Shown here piece by piece: positions 36,635-44,412 of a stretch of 64,000 bases of DNA. How positions within the stretch are numbered: the first letter of the stretch is position 1; every line of letters begins with the position of its first letter. Source of the DNA: Herbaspirillum huttiense (lineage in GTDB: Bacteria > Pseudomonadota > Gammaproteobacteria > Burkholderiales > Burkholderiaceae_D). Under the pieces are notes generated by a model that saw only the letters and a program-made list of their open reading frames with translations, was not told the DNA's origin and made no database searches. A program made the translations under genes and the position numbers. Location of the stretch: positions 5,146,001-5,210,000 of the forward strand of contig NZ_CP037993.1 of NCBI RefSeq assembly GCF_004367745.1. The letters are read 5' to 3'.

Positions 36635-37605
36635 ATCGAGAATTCGCCGCCCTCGCTGGTTCGGCTCAGCAGCTCCAGAAGACTTTGGTTTTCATACTGC
36701 ATGGTTTGCGATAGTTCGACGGCCAGAAACTCGATGAACGCGCGCACAGCTGGGACGAGCCCACGCCGAGAGGGGAAGACTGCATGTAGCTGGTGAGTGG
36801 GGGCCCGGTATCGCGGTTGGATGATCTGTAATTCACCTCGCACAATGGCTTGGTGGGCGACATTGAATGGTAGTACAGCCAAGCCAGCGCCGCCGATCGC
36901 CGCAGCCATCATCAGATGTACGTCGTCCGTCACCAAGGCCGATGCATAGTTGACTTCGGTCGTGGCATTTTCAGGTCCGAGCAGGCGCCAGCGCGTGGGT
37001 TCACCCGGCATGCCGCCGGGTCCCAGCCCGCGCTGTCCTTGGAGCGATTCGATTGTTGGGAAAGGGCCATGTGAAGAAATAAAGTTAGGGCTGGCGACCA
37101 AGATCTGATGACTGACCCCAAAGGTTCGTACGACGAGATTAGAGTCTTCGAGCGTGCTTCGTACACGCAGGGCAACGTCGAAACCTTCGCCAATCACGTC
37201 TACCCGCCGGTTGCTCAGTTCCAATTCGAGACGCACATCTGGGTGAGTGGTGAGAAAACGGGCCAATAAAGGTGCAAGAAAGATGTGGGAGACACCCATA
37301 GGTGAACTCACTCTCAGCCGACCGGCCGGGCGAGCGCTCGCATGCTCAGTGACCTCCACCGCAGCTCGCGCTGCGTTGGTCATGGCCTCGCAATGAGTGA
37401 AGAATATGGAGCCCACCTCTGTCACTCGCACCACTCGGGTCGAGCGTTGCAATAGTCTCACTCCAAGCCGCTGTTCCAGTTCTGCTACACGGCGGCTGAT
37501 TCGAGACTTGGGTGTGTTGAGCGCCCGCGCTGCAGCGGAAAAGCTACCGTGGATTACTACGGCGGCAAAAAGGGCCAGATCGTTGAGGTCTTCCATAACC
37601 CGCAT
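36631..37605 (-). CDS. LysR-family regulator
   Basis: About 324 residues with the N-terminal HTH LALFAAVVIHGSFSAAARALNTPKSRISRRVAELEQRLGVRLLQRSTR and the LysR effector domain. The frame remains open well upstream, but the HTH fixes the start at ATG 37605 (MRVMEDL) or ATG 37596 (MEDL). Neither has a strong ribosome site. It is divergent from azoR (143 bp between) and likely controls that operon, as in other LysR/quinone reductase pairs. Confidence 0.88.
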   Translation of the reverse strand: MRVMEDLNDLALFAAVVIHGSFSAAARALNTPKSRISRRVAELEQRLGVRLLQRSTRVVRVTEVGSIFFTHCEAMTNAARAAVEVTEHASARPAGRLRVSSPMGVSHIFLAPLLARFLTTHPDVRLELELSNRRVDVIGEGFDVALRVRSTLEDSNLVVRTFGVSHQILVASPNFISSHGPFPTIESLQGQRGLGPGGMPGEPTRWRLLGPENATTEVNYASALVTDDVHLMMAAAIGGAGLAVLPFNVAHQAIVRGELQIIQPRYRAPTHQLHAVFPSRRGLVPAVRAFIEFLAVELSQTMQYENQSLLELLSRTSEGGEFSI

Positions 37606-37748
37606 CACGAAAGGGAAAAACCTGATTATATAGATTGCATTGTCCCGCACATGGAACAATCTGGTGCATTTTCGATGACTAGTGTGTACGTGCACGGCGA
37701 AGTACCGTTGATCTTGTTTTCCATTCTTATTCTTTAAAGGAAGTGGCC

Positions 37749-38390
37749 ATGAAAATCCTGCATCTTGATTCCAGCATCCTCGCCGACGCCTCCGCCTCCC
37801 GCGTGCTGAGCGCAGCGGTGGTCGAAGAGTTGCGCACGCGCAATCCTGACGCCCAAGTAACGTTTCGCGATCTCGTAAAGTCCCCCATCGCTCATCTGGA
37901 TGGGCCGATTGCCAGCGGCTTTCGCAACCCTGGAGCGGAGGCTGCAGATGACACGACACGCGCCGAGCATGCGCTCTCTGAAATTTTGGTGAGCGAACTG
38001 CTGGCTAGTGATGTCGTCGTGGTGGGAGCGCCTATGTACAACTTCTCGGTCGCCAGCCAACTGAAGGCGTGGTTGGATCGCGTGGCCCAGCCGGGGCGTA
38101 CGTTCCGATACACAGAGAACGGCCCGGTTGGTCTGGCGGGAGACAAGGTCGTCGTCGTCGCATCAACCCGTGGTGGCATGTATTCCACCGGCCCCGCTGG
38201 CGTTATGGATCACCAAGAATCTTATCTTAAGGCCTTCTTCGGATTTCTCGGAATCAAACGCGTACACTTCGTGCGCGCTGAGTTGCTGACGAAGGGCGCA
38301 GAGCTGCGCAGTACGTCAATGCGACAGGCTCTGGACAATGTACCTACCATTGTGGCAAATCTGTTTGCTGAACAAGGAGTCCAATCGTGA
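37749..38390 (+). CDS. azoR: FMN-dependent NADH-azoreductase / quinone reductase
   Basis: A 213-residue flavodoxin-fold enzyme. The N-terminal FMN-binding MKILHLDSSILADASASRVLS, then VVVGAPMYNFSVASQLKAWLDRVAQPGRTFRYTENGPVGL and STRGGMY are AzoR hallmarks. It reduces azo compounds and quinones by two-electron transfer, protecting against electrophilic quinones that arise in aromatic catabolism. AAGGAAG precedes ATG 37749. The stop overlaps the next start. Confidence 0.93.
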   Translation: MKILHLDSSILADASASRVLSAAVVEELRTRNPDAQVTFRDLVKSPIAHLDGPIASGFRNPGAEAADDTTRAEHALSEILVSELLASDVVVVGAPMYNFSVASQLKAWLDRVAQPGRTFRYTENGPVGLAGDKVVVVASTRGGMYSTGPAGVMDHQESYLKAFFGFLGIKRVHFVRAELLTKGAELRSTSMRQALDNVPTIVANLFAEQGVQS

Positions 38391-38695
38391 TTTTCTCCGT
38401 CATCTTGAACTATCTCCGTCCTCTCGAGGAAGTGAATCAACATCTCGAAAGCCATAAGGCATGGCTGGTTGCCAACATTAAACAGGCACGAATTATCCTT
38501 GCCGGCCCCTTGGACGATAAATCAGGAGGCCTAGTATTGGCCAACTGCGCTGATCGTCAGGAACTCGAACAGATGATGGCGCACGACTCGTTCATCAGCA
38601 GTGGGGTGGCCGAATATCATGCGCATGCTTGCTCCCCGGCGCTGGCTTCGCTAGAGTTTCCGCAGCACTGGGCAACTCAAGCCAAATTCCTCTAA
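38387..38695 (+). CDS. YciI-like protein
   Basis: A 102-residue ferredoxin-like alpha/beta-barrel protein of the YCII family. It has the conserved His/Asp pair in LESHKAWL and DDKSGGLVL, then DPF-type replaced by AHDSFISSGVAEYH. The GTG start overlaps the azoR stop (GTGA), so translation is coupled. Family members include dehydrochlorinase-like enzymes (TftG) but most are uncharacterised. Its tight coupling to azoR suggests a role in handling the same compounds. Confidence 0.82.
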   Translation: MIFSVILNYLRPLEEVNQHLESHKAWLVANIKQARIILAGPLDDKSGGLVLANCADRQELEQMMAHDSFISSGVAEYHAHACSPALASLEFPQHWATQAKFL

Positions 38696-38712
38696 CCTGC
38701 GGAGCGCCCGTG

Positions 38713-39513
38713 ATGCTGAAACACAAGCAATGGAAGACGATGAGCAAGCGCCTCGTCATGACAATGGCGATGGGTGCGCTCGCTTGGTGCGTCAGACCAG
38801 CGCTGGCGCAGACACCGCCCGTTACTGCAGCCCGGGCAGTGGACATCGTACTGGTGCATGGAGCCTTCGCCGATGGCTCCAGCTGGTCGCGAGTAATCAC
38901 CCTGCTTCAGCAGAAAGGCTACCGCGTCACCGCAGTCCAGAATCCGCTGAGTTCGCTGACAGCTGATGTCAATGCCACCCTGAGTGTCGTCGCACGCCAG
39001 CCGCATCCGGTTTTATTAGTTGGTCATTCGTGGGGAGGCGCGGTGATCTCCGAGGCTGGCAATGATCCTCGCGTGAAGGGGCTGGTGTTTCTTTCGGCGC
39101 TTGCCCCCGATTCTGGCGAAAGCGTGGCTCAACTTTTACAGCGGCTTAAAGCGCCGATGGAAGGACTCGCTCCGGACGCCAACGGCCTCATCTGGCTGGA
39201 TGATCCACGCGCCTTCGGGCAAGTGATGGCCAACGATCTCGGCACGGACGAGGTCGCTCGTCTCACAGCCGTTCAGCAACCGATTGCCGCTGCTGCCTTC
39301 ACGGAAAACATCGGCCGTGCAGCTTGGCACGACAAACCGAGCTGGTATCTGGTCACCGAAGATGATCATGCGCTGCCTACGCCGGTACAACGCAAGCTTG
39401 CTTCCTCAATGGGCGCTCAGGTGCAGTCGCTTCGGTCCAGCCACTTGTCGCTCATTTCTCACGCCGCCGAGGTCAGTGATCTCATCGATAAGGCGGCACA
39501 GTCGTTGCGTTGA
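38713..39513 (+). CDS. Exported alpha/beta hydrolase
   Basis: A 266-residue hydrolase with a signal peptide (MSKRLVMTMAMGALAWCVRPALAQ region). The mature part begins VDIVLVHGAFADGSSWSRVI, which holds the oxyanion loop. The nucleophile elbow is GHSWGG. An Asp in TEDDHALP and the late His in SSHLSLISH complete a likely triad. It resembles EstC-like esterases and salicylate esterases. The ATG at 38713 has GGAG upstream; an internal ATG at 38740 is possible. It closes the azoR operon. Confidence 0.85.
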   Translation: MLKHKQWKTMSKRLVMTMAMGALAWCVRPALAQTPPVTAARAVDIVLVHGAFADGSSWSRVITLLQQKGYRVTAVQNPLSSLTADVNATLSVVARQPHPVLLVGHSWGGAVISEAGNDPRVKGLVFLSALAPDSGESVAQLLQRLKAPMEGLAPDANGLIWLDDPRAFGQVMANDLGTDEVARLTAVQQPIAAAAFTENIGRAAWHDKPSWYLVTEDDHALPTPVQRKLASSMGAQVQSLRSSHLSLISHAAEVSDLIDKAAQSLR

Positions 39514-39566
39514 TTCTGTCCTGGCAGAACGTTGAGCATCGGTGAGATGAAGAATGCGGGTGTTCA

Positions 39567-39597
39567 GCCGCCCCTCAGGTATCACCTGAGGGGCGGC
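39567..39597 (+). terminator. Strong hairpin after the hydrolase gene
   Basis: A 14-bp perfect stem (GCCGCCCCTCAGGT / ACCTGAGGGGCGGC) with a 3-nt loop, followed by TTATG. It likely ends the azoR operon. Confidence 0.7.
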
Positions 39598-39599
39598 TT

Positions 39600-39779
39600 A
39601 TGATCTTCGCCCTCATACCGCTGTCCCATTCAGTATTCTGGGGAACGCTGGCCCATACCTTGATTGGCGGTACTTTTGCGGGGACGATATTGACTCTCGT
39701 CTTCCTTCCAGCAATGTACTCAATATGGTTCAGGGTTCGCCCGGAGAGTCCCTTGAGAGGACAGGCACTCTGCTGTTGA
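39600..39779 (+). pseudogene. 3' remnant of an RND efflux pump gene
   Basis: The frame encodes FALIPLSHSVFWGTLAHTLIGGTFAGTILTLVFLPAMYSIWFRVRP and a stop, the last membrane helix of an AcrB/HAE-type RND transporter. About 60 of more than 1000 codons remain. The piece is wedged between a terminator and the thioesterase gene, evidence of a past deletion. Confidence 0.75.
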
Positions 39780-39830
39780 GGATGGCTGTGCCCCAGCTCT
39801 ACATTAAAAACCTTAACCAAAGGAGTATCG

Positions 39831-40379
39831 ATGCAGACAGAGGAAAACCTCGCGCGGTGGAACCACGAAGAAGAACTGGTGAAGGCCAAGCTAGCCAGCG
39901 CCGGGATCATTGATCCACGTTTGACCAAGGAGAAGTCTGGTCTGGAGATCCTCCAGAGCACATTTTCTGGTGAGCTTCCACCGCCTCCTATTGGCGAGAC
40001 GCTCGATTTCATCCCGATTCAAATGACCTTCGGTGAGGCAGTGTTTCAAGGGAGGCCGCAACGCAAGCACTATAACCCGATGGGGTCGGTACATGGCGGA
40101 TGGATCGCTACGCTGTTGGACTCAGCAGTTGCTTGCGCCGTACATTCGACGTTGCCACCGGGTCAATCTTATACCTCAATCGAACTCAAGGTGAACATGG
40201 TTCGTACACTGACCGACCGAGTTTCGCTCGTACGTGCCGAGGGCAAAGTGATTCATCGCGGTGGCCAGGTCGCTACCGCTGAAGGTCGCCTGATCGGTCC
40301 TGACGGCAAGCTTTACGCGCATGCGACCACGACCTGCCTGATTTTCGATCACTCCATTCGTTACGGGGAACAAGCATGA
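39831..40379 (+). CDS. PaaI-family (hotdog) thioesterase
   Basis: A 182-residue protein with the hotdog-fold core QRKHYNPMGSVHGGWIATLLDSAVACAVHSTL, typical of PaaI/acyl-CoA thioesterases, and SYTSIELKVNMVRTLTDRVSLVRAEGKVIHRGGQVATAEGRL. AAAGGAG precedes the ATG. It overlaps the thiolase gene by ATGA. Such pairs hydrolyse stalled acyl- or aroyl-CoA intermediates during CoA-dependent degradation. Confidence 0.9.
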   Translation: MQTEENLARWNHEEELVKAKLASAGIIDPRLTKEKSGLEILQSTFSGELPPPPIGETLDFIPIQMTFGEAVFQGRPQRKHYNPMGSVHGGWIATLLDSAVACAVHSTLPPGQSYTSIELKVNMVRTLTDRVSLVRAEGKVIHRGGQVATAEGRLIGPDGKLYAHATTTCLIFDHSIRYGEQA

Positions 40380-41560
40380 GCAAACCTGAAATCGTATTGT
40401 GTGCGCCGGTTCGTACCGCGATTGGTGCATTTGGCGGTACTCTTAAGGATACCCCTGCCGTCGACCTGGGCGCCGCCGTCATCAGGGAGACGCTGCGCCG
40501 CGCCGGCCTGACGTCTGAGATGATTGCCAGTGTAGTGATGGGGCAGGTGATACAGGCGGGCGCAAAGATGAATCCCGCACGCCAGGCAGCGCTGATGGGC
40601 GGCCTGGACGTGAAGGTCCCGGCGTGGACGGTCAACCGGGTGTGTGGATCAGGAGCACAAGCAATAGCGACTGCGGCGCTTGAGATTTCGGCCGGTCACG
40701 CCACGGCGGTGATCGCTGGCGGAATGGAAAATATGGACCAGGCCCCTTACCTGATTCCGGCAGCCCGTTGGGGAAGCAGGATGGGTGACAGTGCGATGGT
40801 CGATAGTATGCTTCGCGACGGGTTGGTTGATGCCCTTAGTGGCCAGCATTCCGGGTGGCATACCGAGGATCTGGTCAGCCGCTTCAATTTGTCCCGGGAA
40901 GAGCAGGATAGGTGGGCGGCCCGTTCGCAGCAGCGATTTTCTGCAGCCCAGGCGGCAGGGAAATTCGATGAAGAGATCCTGCCCCTTGAAATTTCCAGCC
41001 GCAAAGGAACGATAAGTTTCGCCAGAGATGAAGCCAATCGGCCAGACACAACCCTCGAATCATTGGCGCGACTCAAACCAGCGTTCCGGAAAGGCGGCAC
41101 GATCACTGCTGGCAATGCACCGGGTATCAATAGCGGCGCGGCTGCGATGGTGGTGAGCGAGCGCAGCTTTGCCGAGCGCCACGGACTAAAACCGTGGGGC
41201 CGGCTGGTTTCCCATGCTGTCGCAGCAGTTGAGCCCGGCATGTTTGGCCTCGGGCCGATTCCGGCGGTTCGACTCGCCCTGGAACGTGCAGGTTGGGCTC
41301 ATACCGACATCGAGCGCATCGAGATCAATGAAGCCTTCGCCGCTGTCGCGCAGGTATGCCGACGCGAACTGGATTTGCCCGAGGAGATTGTCAATGTCGA
41401 GGGAGGAGCTATTGCGCACGGACATGCCATCGGGGCTACCGGAGCAGTGTTGACGACGCGTCTGCTGCATTCCATGCATCGAGATGGAATCAGGCGAGGC
41501 CTTGTTACTCTTTGTATCGGGGGCGGCCAGGGCATTGCGCTGGCGCTGGAAATCATCTGA
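40376..41560 (+). CDS. Acetyl-CoA acetyltransferase (thiolase)
   Basis: A 394-residue thiolase. The acylated Cys lies in NRVCGSG (about residue 89), the HGHAIGATGA block holds the active-site His, and CIGGGQGIAL holds the second Cys near residue 380. NEAFAAV is also present. The usual GGAIALGHPIGASG reads GGAIAHGHAIGATG here, a mild deviation. Coupled to the PaaI thioesterase, it probably cleaves a 3-ketoacyl-CoA from degradation of a fatty or aromatic acid, although no hydratase or dehydrogenase is adjacent. Confidence 0.92.
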   Translation: MSKPEIVLCAPVRTAIGAFGGTLKDTPAVDLGAAVIRETLRRAGLTSEMIASVVMGQVIQAGAKMNPARQAALMGGLDVKVPAWTVNRVCGSGAQAIATAALEISAGHATAVIAGGMENMDQAPYLIPAARWGSRMGDSAMVDSMLRDGLVDALSGQHSGWHTEDLVSRFNLSREEQDRWAARSQQRFSAAQAAGKFDEEILPLEISSRKGTISFARDEANRPDTTLESLARLKPAFRKGGTITAGNAPGINSGAAAMVVSERSFAERHGLKPWGRLVSHAVAAVEPGMFGLGPIPAVRLALERAGWAHTDIERIEINEAFAAVAQVCRRELDLPEEIVNVEGGAIAHGHAIGATGAVLTTRLLHSMHRDGIRRGLVTLCIGGGQGIALALEII

Positions 41561-41660
41561 AATAGCGTTAAAGGAACTGCTTTATCCCGCATTGGCTGAA
41601 GCAGAGTGCCCCGCTGGCGAGCGGCGACATACGGCCGGAAAAGAATAGGTAATGCGATTC

Positions 41661-41703
41661 TGAATTGCGCCAGCAGGATGCGAAATCCTGCTGGCGCAAT
41701 TCA
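41661..41703. terminator. 19-bp perfect hairpin after thiolase
   Basis: Two perfect 19-bp arms around the 5-nt loop GCGAA. No T-run follows. An arm of this length without mismatch is unusual for a terminator and could also be a repeat element. Confidence 0.65.
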
Positions 41704-41736
41704 GTAAGCGCGAGATGTATCTTCAAAAAGTTATTT

Positions 41737-41822
41737 CACCGGGAACTTGGCGTGACCATTGGATGATTTTTCGGCCGGTGCGTTTTCCTTTAACGCGTCC
41801 CAATGCTGTACGAGTGAACCAT
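41737..41822 (-). pseudogene. Degraded copy of the SnoaL-type gene 3' end
   Basis: This block is a diverged copy of 42466-42530: CCGGGAACTTGGCGTGACC here against CCGGGAACATGGCATGACC there, and both contain ACGTCCCAATGCT or GCGTCCCAATGCT at the same offset. It corresponds to the last 25-30 codons (HWDVLQEE to AMFPAG) of the intact gene, with frame damage. Confidence 0.65.
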
Positions 41823-41854
41823 TACATAATCACCAGCCGGCGGGAGATTTCCCT

Positions 41855-42395
41855 GATCGAGATGTGGTCGCGGATATACCAGCGCGGGCCGGGATTTCCG
41901 CCCTGCCGCCGAGCGCGTACTGCGGGACTGGGCTGGCCATGTGACCGCCCAGCACGTCAACAACAAGACCACAGGCGAGCGCAGCCTATCGCAAGGTCAA
42001 GCCACGAGTGCAGGTCAGGCTGGGGTACCCTGGCCAAGCATCCCAGCGTGGTGGCCAGTCATGACTACGCCACCCATGTAGCCAAGGCGCTCAACGCCTT
42101 GCCGCCCGATCAGCATTTCATGCCCAGTCATACCGTGACGTACCTCTCCACCGCACTGGGATTGGCGGCAGCCGACCTGGCTGTAACCTTGTGTCCAGCC
42201 TACGTGGGCGTGCTGGCGCATGCCTTCGGACTGGTCATGCGGCGCATCGAAGAGCCAGAAGTGATCCGAGAGATGTCGCTATACCCTCCCGGCACGCGCT
42301 CACTGACTCCGGCGGCTGCCGCGTTCGTCGATTTCCTCGGGCCTTTCCTTACCGAGCTTGCCGAACGCGACCTGGCACAGACCAAGAGAAGCTGA
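41855..42395 (+). pseudogene. LysR regulator pseudogene, decayed copy of the one at 27.5 kb
   Basis: From about 42030 the frame reads KHPSVVASHDYATHVAKALNALPP to the end PFLTELAERD, nearly identical to the C-terminal third of the LysR protein encoded at 27496-28422. Upstream, pieces equivalent to GRDFRPSAERVLRE, NNKTTG and KPRVQVR survive in shifting frames with deletions between them. The DNA-binding domain is gone. It signals an old duplication of this regulator locus. Confidence 0.82.
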
Positions 42396-42457
42396 GTCGC
42401 ACCGGCTGCCGCTCGCGTGCAGCCGATGCGTGAGAGACAAGGGCCACTCCGGGACAC

Positions 42458-42919
42458 TCAACCCGCCGGGAACATGGCATGACCATTGGGCGACTTGTCG
42501 GCGGGAACTTCTTCCTGAAGCACGTCCCAATGCTCGATCACCTTGCCGCCATCAATGCGGAAGATATCCACACCTACCAGGGGCTTGGGACCCCAGCCGG
42601 TATAACGGCCGTGAACCATCACGTAATTGCCTTGTTTCATCGTGAGCCCCTGCTCATACTTGAAATCCGACCCCAGCTTGCCGATGATCTGGCGCAGTAC
42701 CGCGTGCCCGTCGGGCAAGGTGGGATTGTGCTGGATCATCTGAGCGCCCCAATATTTCTGTACCTCGTCCAGATTTTTGTCGACGAACAACGCGTGCAGA
42801 TATTCGGTGACCAGTGCCGCATTGTCCGTGGTGGCTGCACTGTAGGCAGATTGCAACGGCAACAGACTTGCGCCAAGTGCTGCCGACAGCAACAGGGAAA
42901 TGGTGAGTTTCTTCATCAT
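42458..42919 (-). CDS. Secreted SnoaL-like / NTF2-fold protein
   Basis: About 153 residues with a Sec signal (MMKKLTISLLLSAALGASLLPLQSAYSA) and an NTF2-like domain: LVTEYLHALFVDKNLDEVQKYWGAQMIQHNPTLPDG, then YVMVHGRYTG and VDIFRIDGGKVIEHWDVLQE. This subgroup is often annotated as SnoaL-like polyketide cyclase, with the conserved QHNP and EHWD motifs. AAAGGACTC precedes ATG 42919. The role in the periplasm is unknown; small hydrophobic ligand or ester chemistry is likely. Confidence 0.82.
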   Translation of the reverse strand: MMKKLTISLLLSAALGASLLPLQSAYSAATTDNAALVTEYLHALFVDKNLDEVQKYWGAQMIQHNPTLPDGHAVLRQIIGKLGSDFKYEQGLTMKQGNYVMVHGRYTGWGPKPLVGVDIFRIDGGKVIEHWDVLQEEVPADKSPNGHAMFPAG

Positions 42920-43135
42920 GAGTCCTTTCAATGTGGATAAGAGTCCAGCCGCATTCCGACTCGGCTGGTACGGCACCGGCTAGCACTTCGTCCCGAATGA
43001 CCGTATGCAAAGCGTAGTCCGGCGTCGCGTGCGGCGGTATCCCCTGTGACTGCACCACTGTGTCCCACGAACAAGACAATACGGTCGCCGCAGCCCGCCC
43101 CCAAGATTTCCGTGGACACAAATTGAATAAATATA

Positions 43136-43178
43136 TTGCCTCCCCTTCTGACATGTCATATATTTACCTGACATGTCA
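43136..43178 (+). promoter_or_regulatory. Promoter with twin TGACATGTCA operators
   Basis: TTGCCT (43136-43141) and TATATT (43159-43164) are spaced by 17 bp. The perfect palindrome TGACATGTCA occurs at 43149-43158, inside the spacer, and at 43169-43178, over the expected start of transcription. The copies are 20 bp apart, on nearly the same DNA face. This is a typical repressor layout. The GntR gene at the end of the operon is the natural candidate. Confidence 0.68.
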
Positions 43179-43320
43179 CAAACATGTTGGAAGAAAGCTG
43201 GCCGTTTCAGCTCATTTTCGCAACGGGTTTCAAGAGCGATTCAGTGCCGCGGACAGCAGTATTTGAGCCGTAGAAGATTTTTATTGTTTCAAATTCACTT
43301 GACCAACCGGGAGGCCTTTC

Positions 43321-44400
43321 ATGAATTCGGATAAGAAAATTGTCGATGCATCACGGCGTAAGACTCTGAAAGCTGCAGGTGCGGGCGCAGTCGCCCTCGC
43401 CTTTCCTGCCATCTGGACGCCAGCGCGCGCCGCCGGCAAGCGCATCGTAGTGCGCGATCCCGGCGGCCCCTATGCCGAGGGCTTCGGAGAGGCCTTCTAC
43501 AAGCCGTTTCAGGCCGCTACTGGTATCGAGATCGTTCCCGTCGTGGCACAAGCCGATCCGACCTCATTGATCAAGGGCATGGTCGATTCAAAAAATTATT
43601 CGTGGGACATGGCGCTGCTGAACCAACAGTCGGCCGATGTGCTGATGGATAAGAAGTCCGGTTTCTACCTTGAGGAGGTCAAGGTCGATGCCCCCGAGAT
43701 CCCGGAAAAGTTCAAGTCGCCCTACCTGATCGCCACGCTAGTGCTGCAGACAGTGCTGGCAGTGCGCACCGACAAGTTCAAGGGGCGTCCGATGCCCAAC
43801 TCGTGGGCCGACTTTTTCAATGTCGCGGCCTTCCCCGGGCGCCGCTCGCTGCGTCGCAATCCGGCCGATACGCTGGAAGAAGCCTATCTGGCATCGCTCA
43901 AGGACGGCGACCCGCTCTATCCCATCAATACCCAAAAGGCATTCGATAACCTGAGCAAGATCAAGAAGGACATCCAGGTCTGGTGGAGCAGCGGCGCGCA
44001 GACTTCGCAGCTGCTCAAGGCCGGTGAAGTCGATATGTGCCCGACGTGGAACGCCCGGGCGCAGACCGTAATCGACGAAGGCGCTCCGGTAAAGATCATC
44101 TGGAATCAGGGCCTGTGGAGCACCGAAGGTTTTGCCATCCTGAAAGGAACGCCGAACGCCGACATCTGCCGCCAGTTCATCAAATTCACCTGTGATGCAC
44201 AACGGCAAGCCATCTATACCAAGAGTTTGGCTTACGGCCCATCCAATCCGGACGCCTACAAGCATATCGATCCGGTCAAGGCGAAGATGCTGCCGACGTA
44301 TCCCGAGAACATGGCCACGGCCGTCAAGATCGATGGTCGCTACTGGGCACAGAACAAGGACGGCCTGACCGAGAAATTCAATTCCTGGCTGCTGGCTTAA
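43321..44400 (+). CDS. ABC importer substrate-binding protein (PotD/spermidine-putrescine type)
   Basis: A 359-residue periplasmic protein of the extracellular solute-binding family 1/PotD group. The leader SRRKTLKAAGAGAVALAFPAIWTPARAA is twin-arginine-like. The mature part begins KRIVVRDPGGPYAEGFGEAFYKPFQAATGIEIVPV, typical of polyamine and opine binding proteins. GGGAGG precedes the ATG. Ligand is probably a cationic or amino compound, given the oxidoreductase and dehydratase that follow. Confidence 0.88.
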   Translation: MNSDKKIVDASRRKTLKAAGAGAVALAFPAIWTPARAAGKRIVVRDPGGPYAEGFGEAFYKPFQAATGIEIVPVVAQADPTSLIKGMVDSKNYSWDMALLNQQSADVLMDKKSGFYLEEVKVDAPEIPEKFKSPYLIATLVLQTVLAVRTDKFKGRPMPNSWADFFNVAAFPGRRSLRRNPADTLEEAYLASLKDGDPLYPINTQKAFDNLSKIKKDIQVWWSSGAQTSQLLKAGEVDMCPTWNARAQTVIDEGAPVKIIWNQGLWSTEGFAILKGTPNADICRQFIKFTCDAQRQAIYTKSLAYGPSNPDAYKHIDPVKAKMLPTYPENMATAVKIDGRYWAQNKDGLTEKFNSWLLA

Positions 44401-44412
44401 GCGAGGCGCCTG

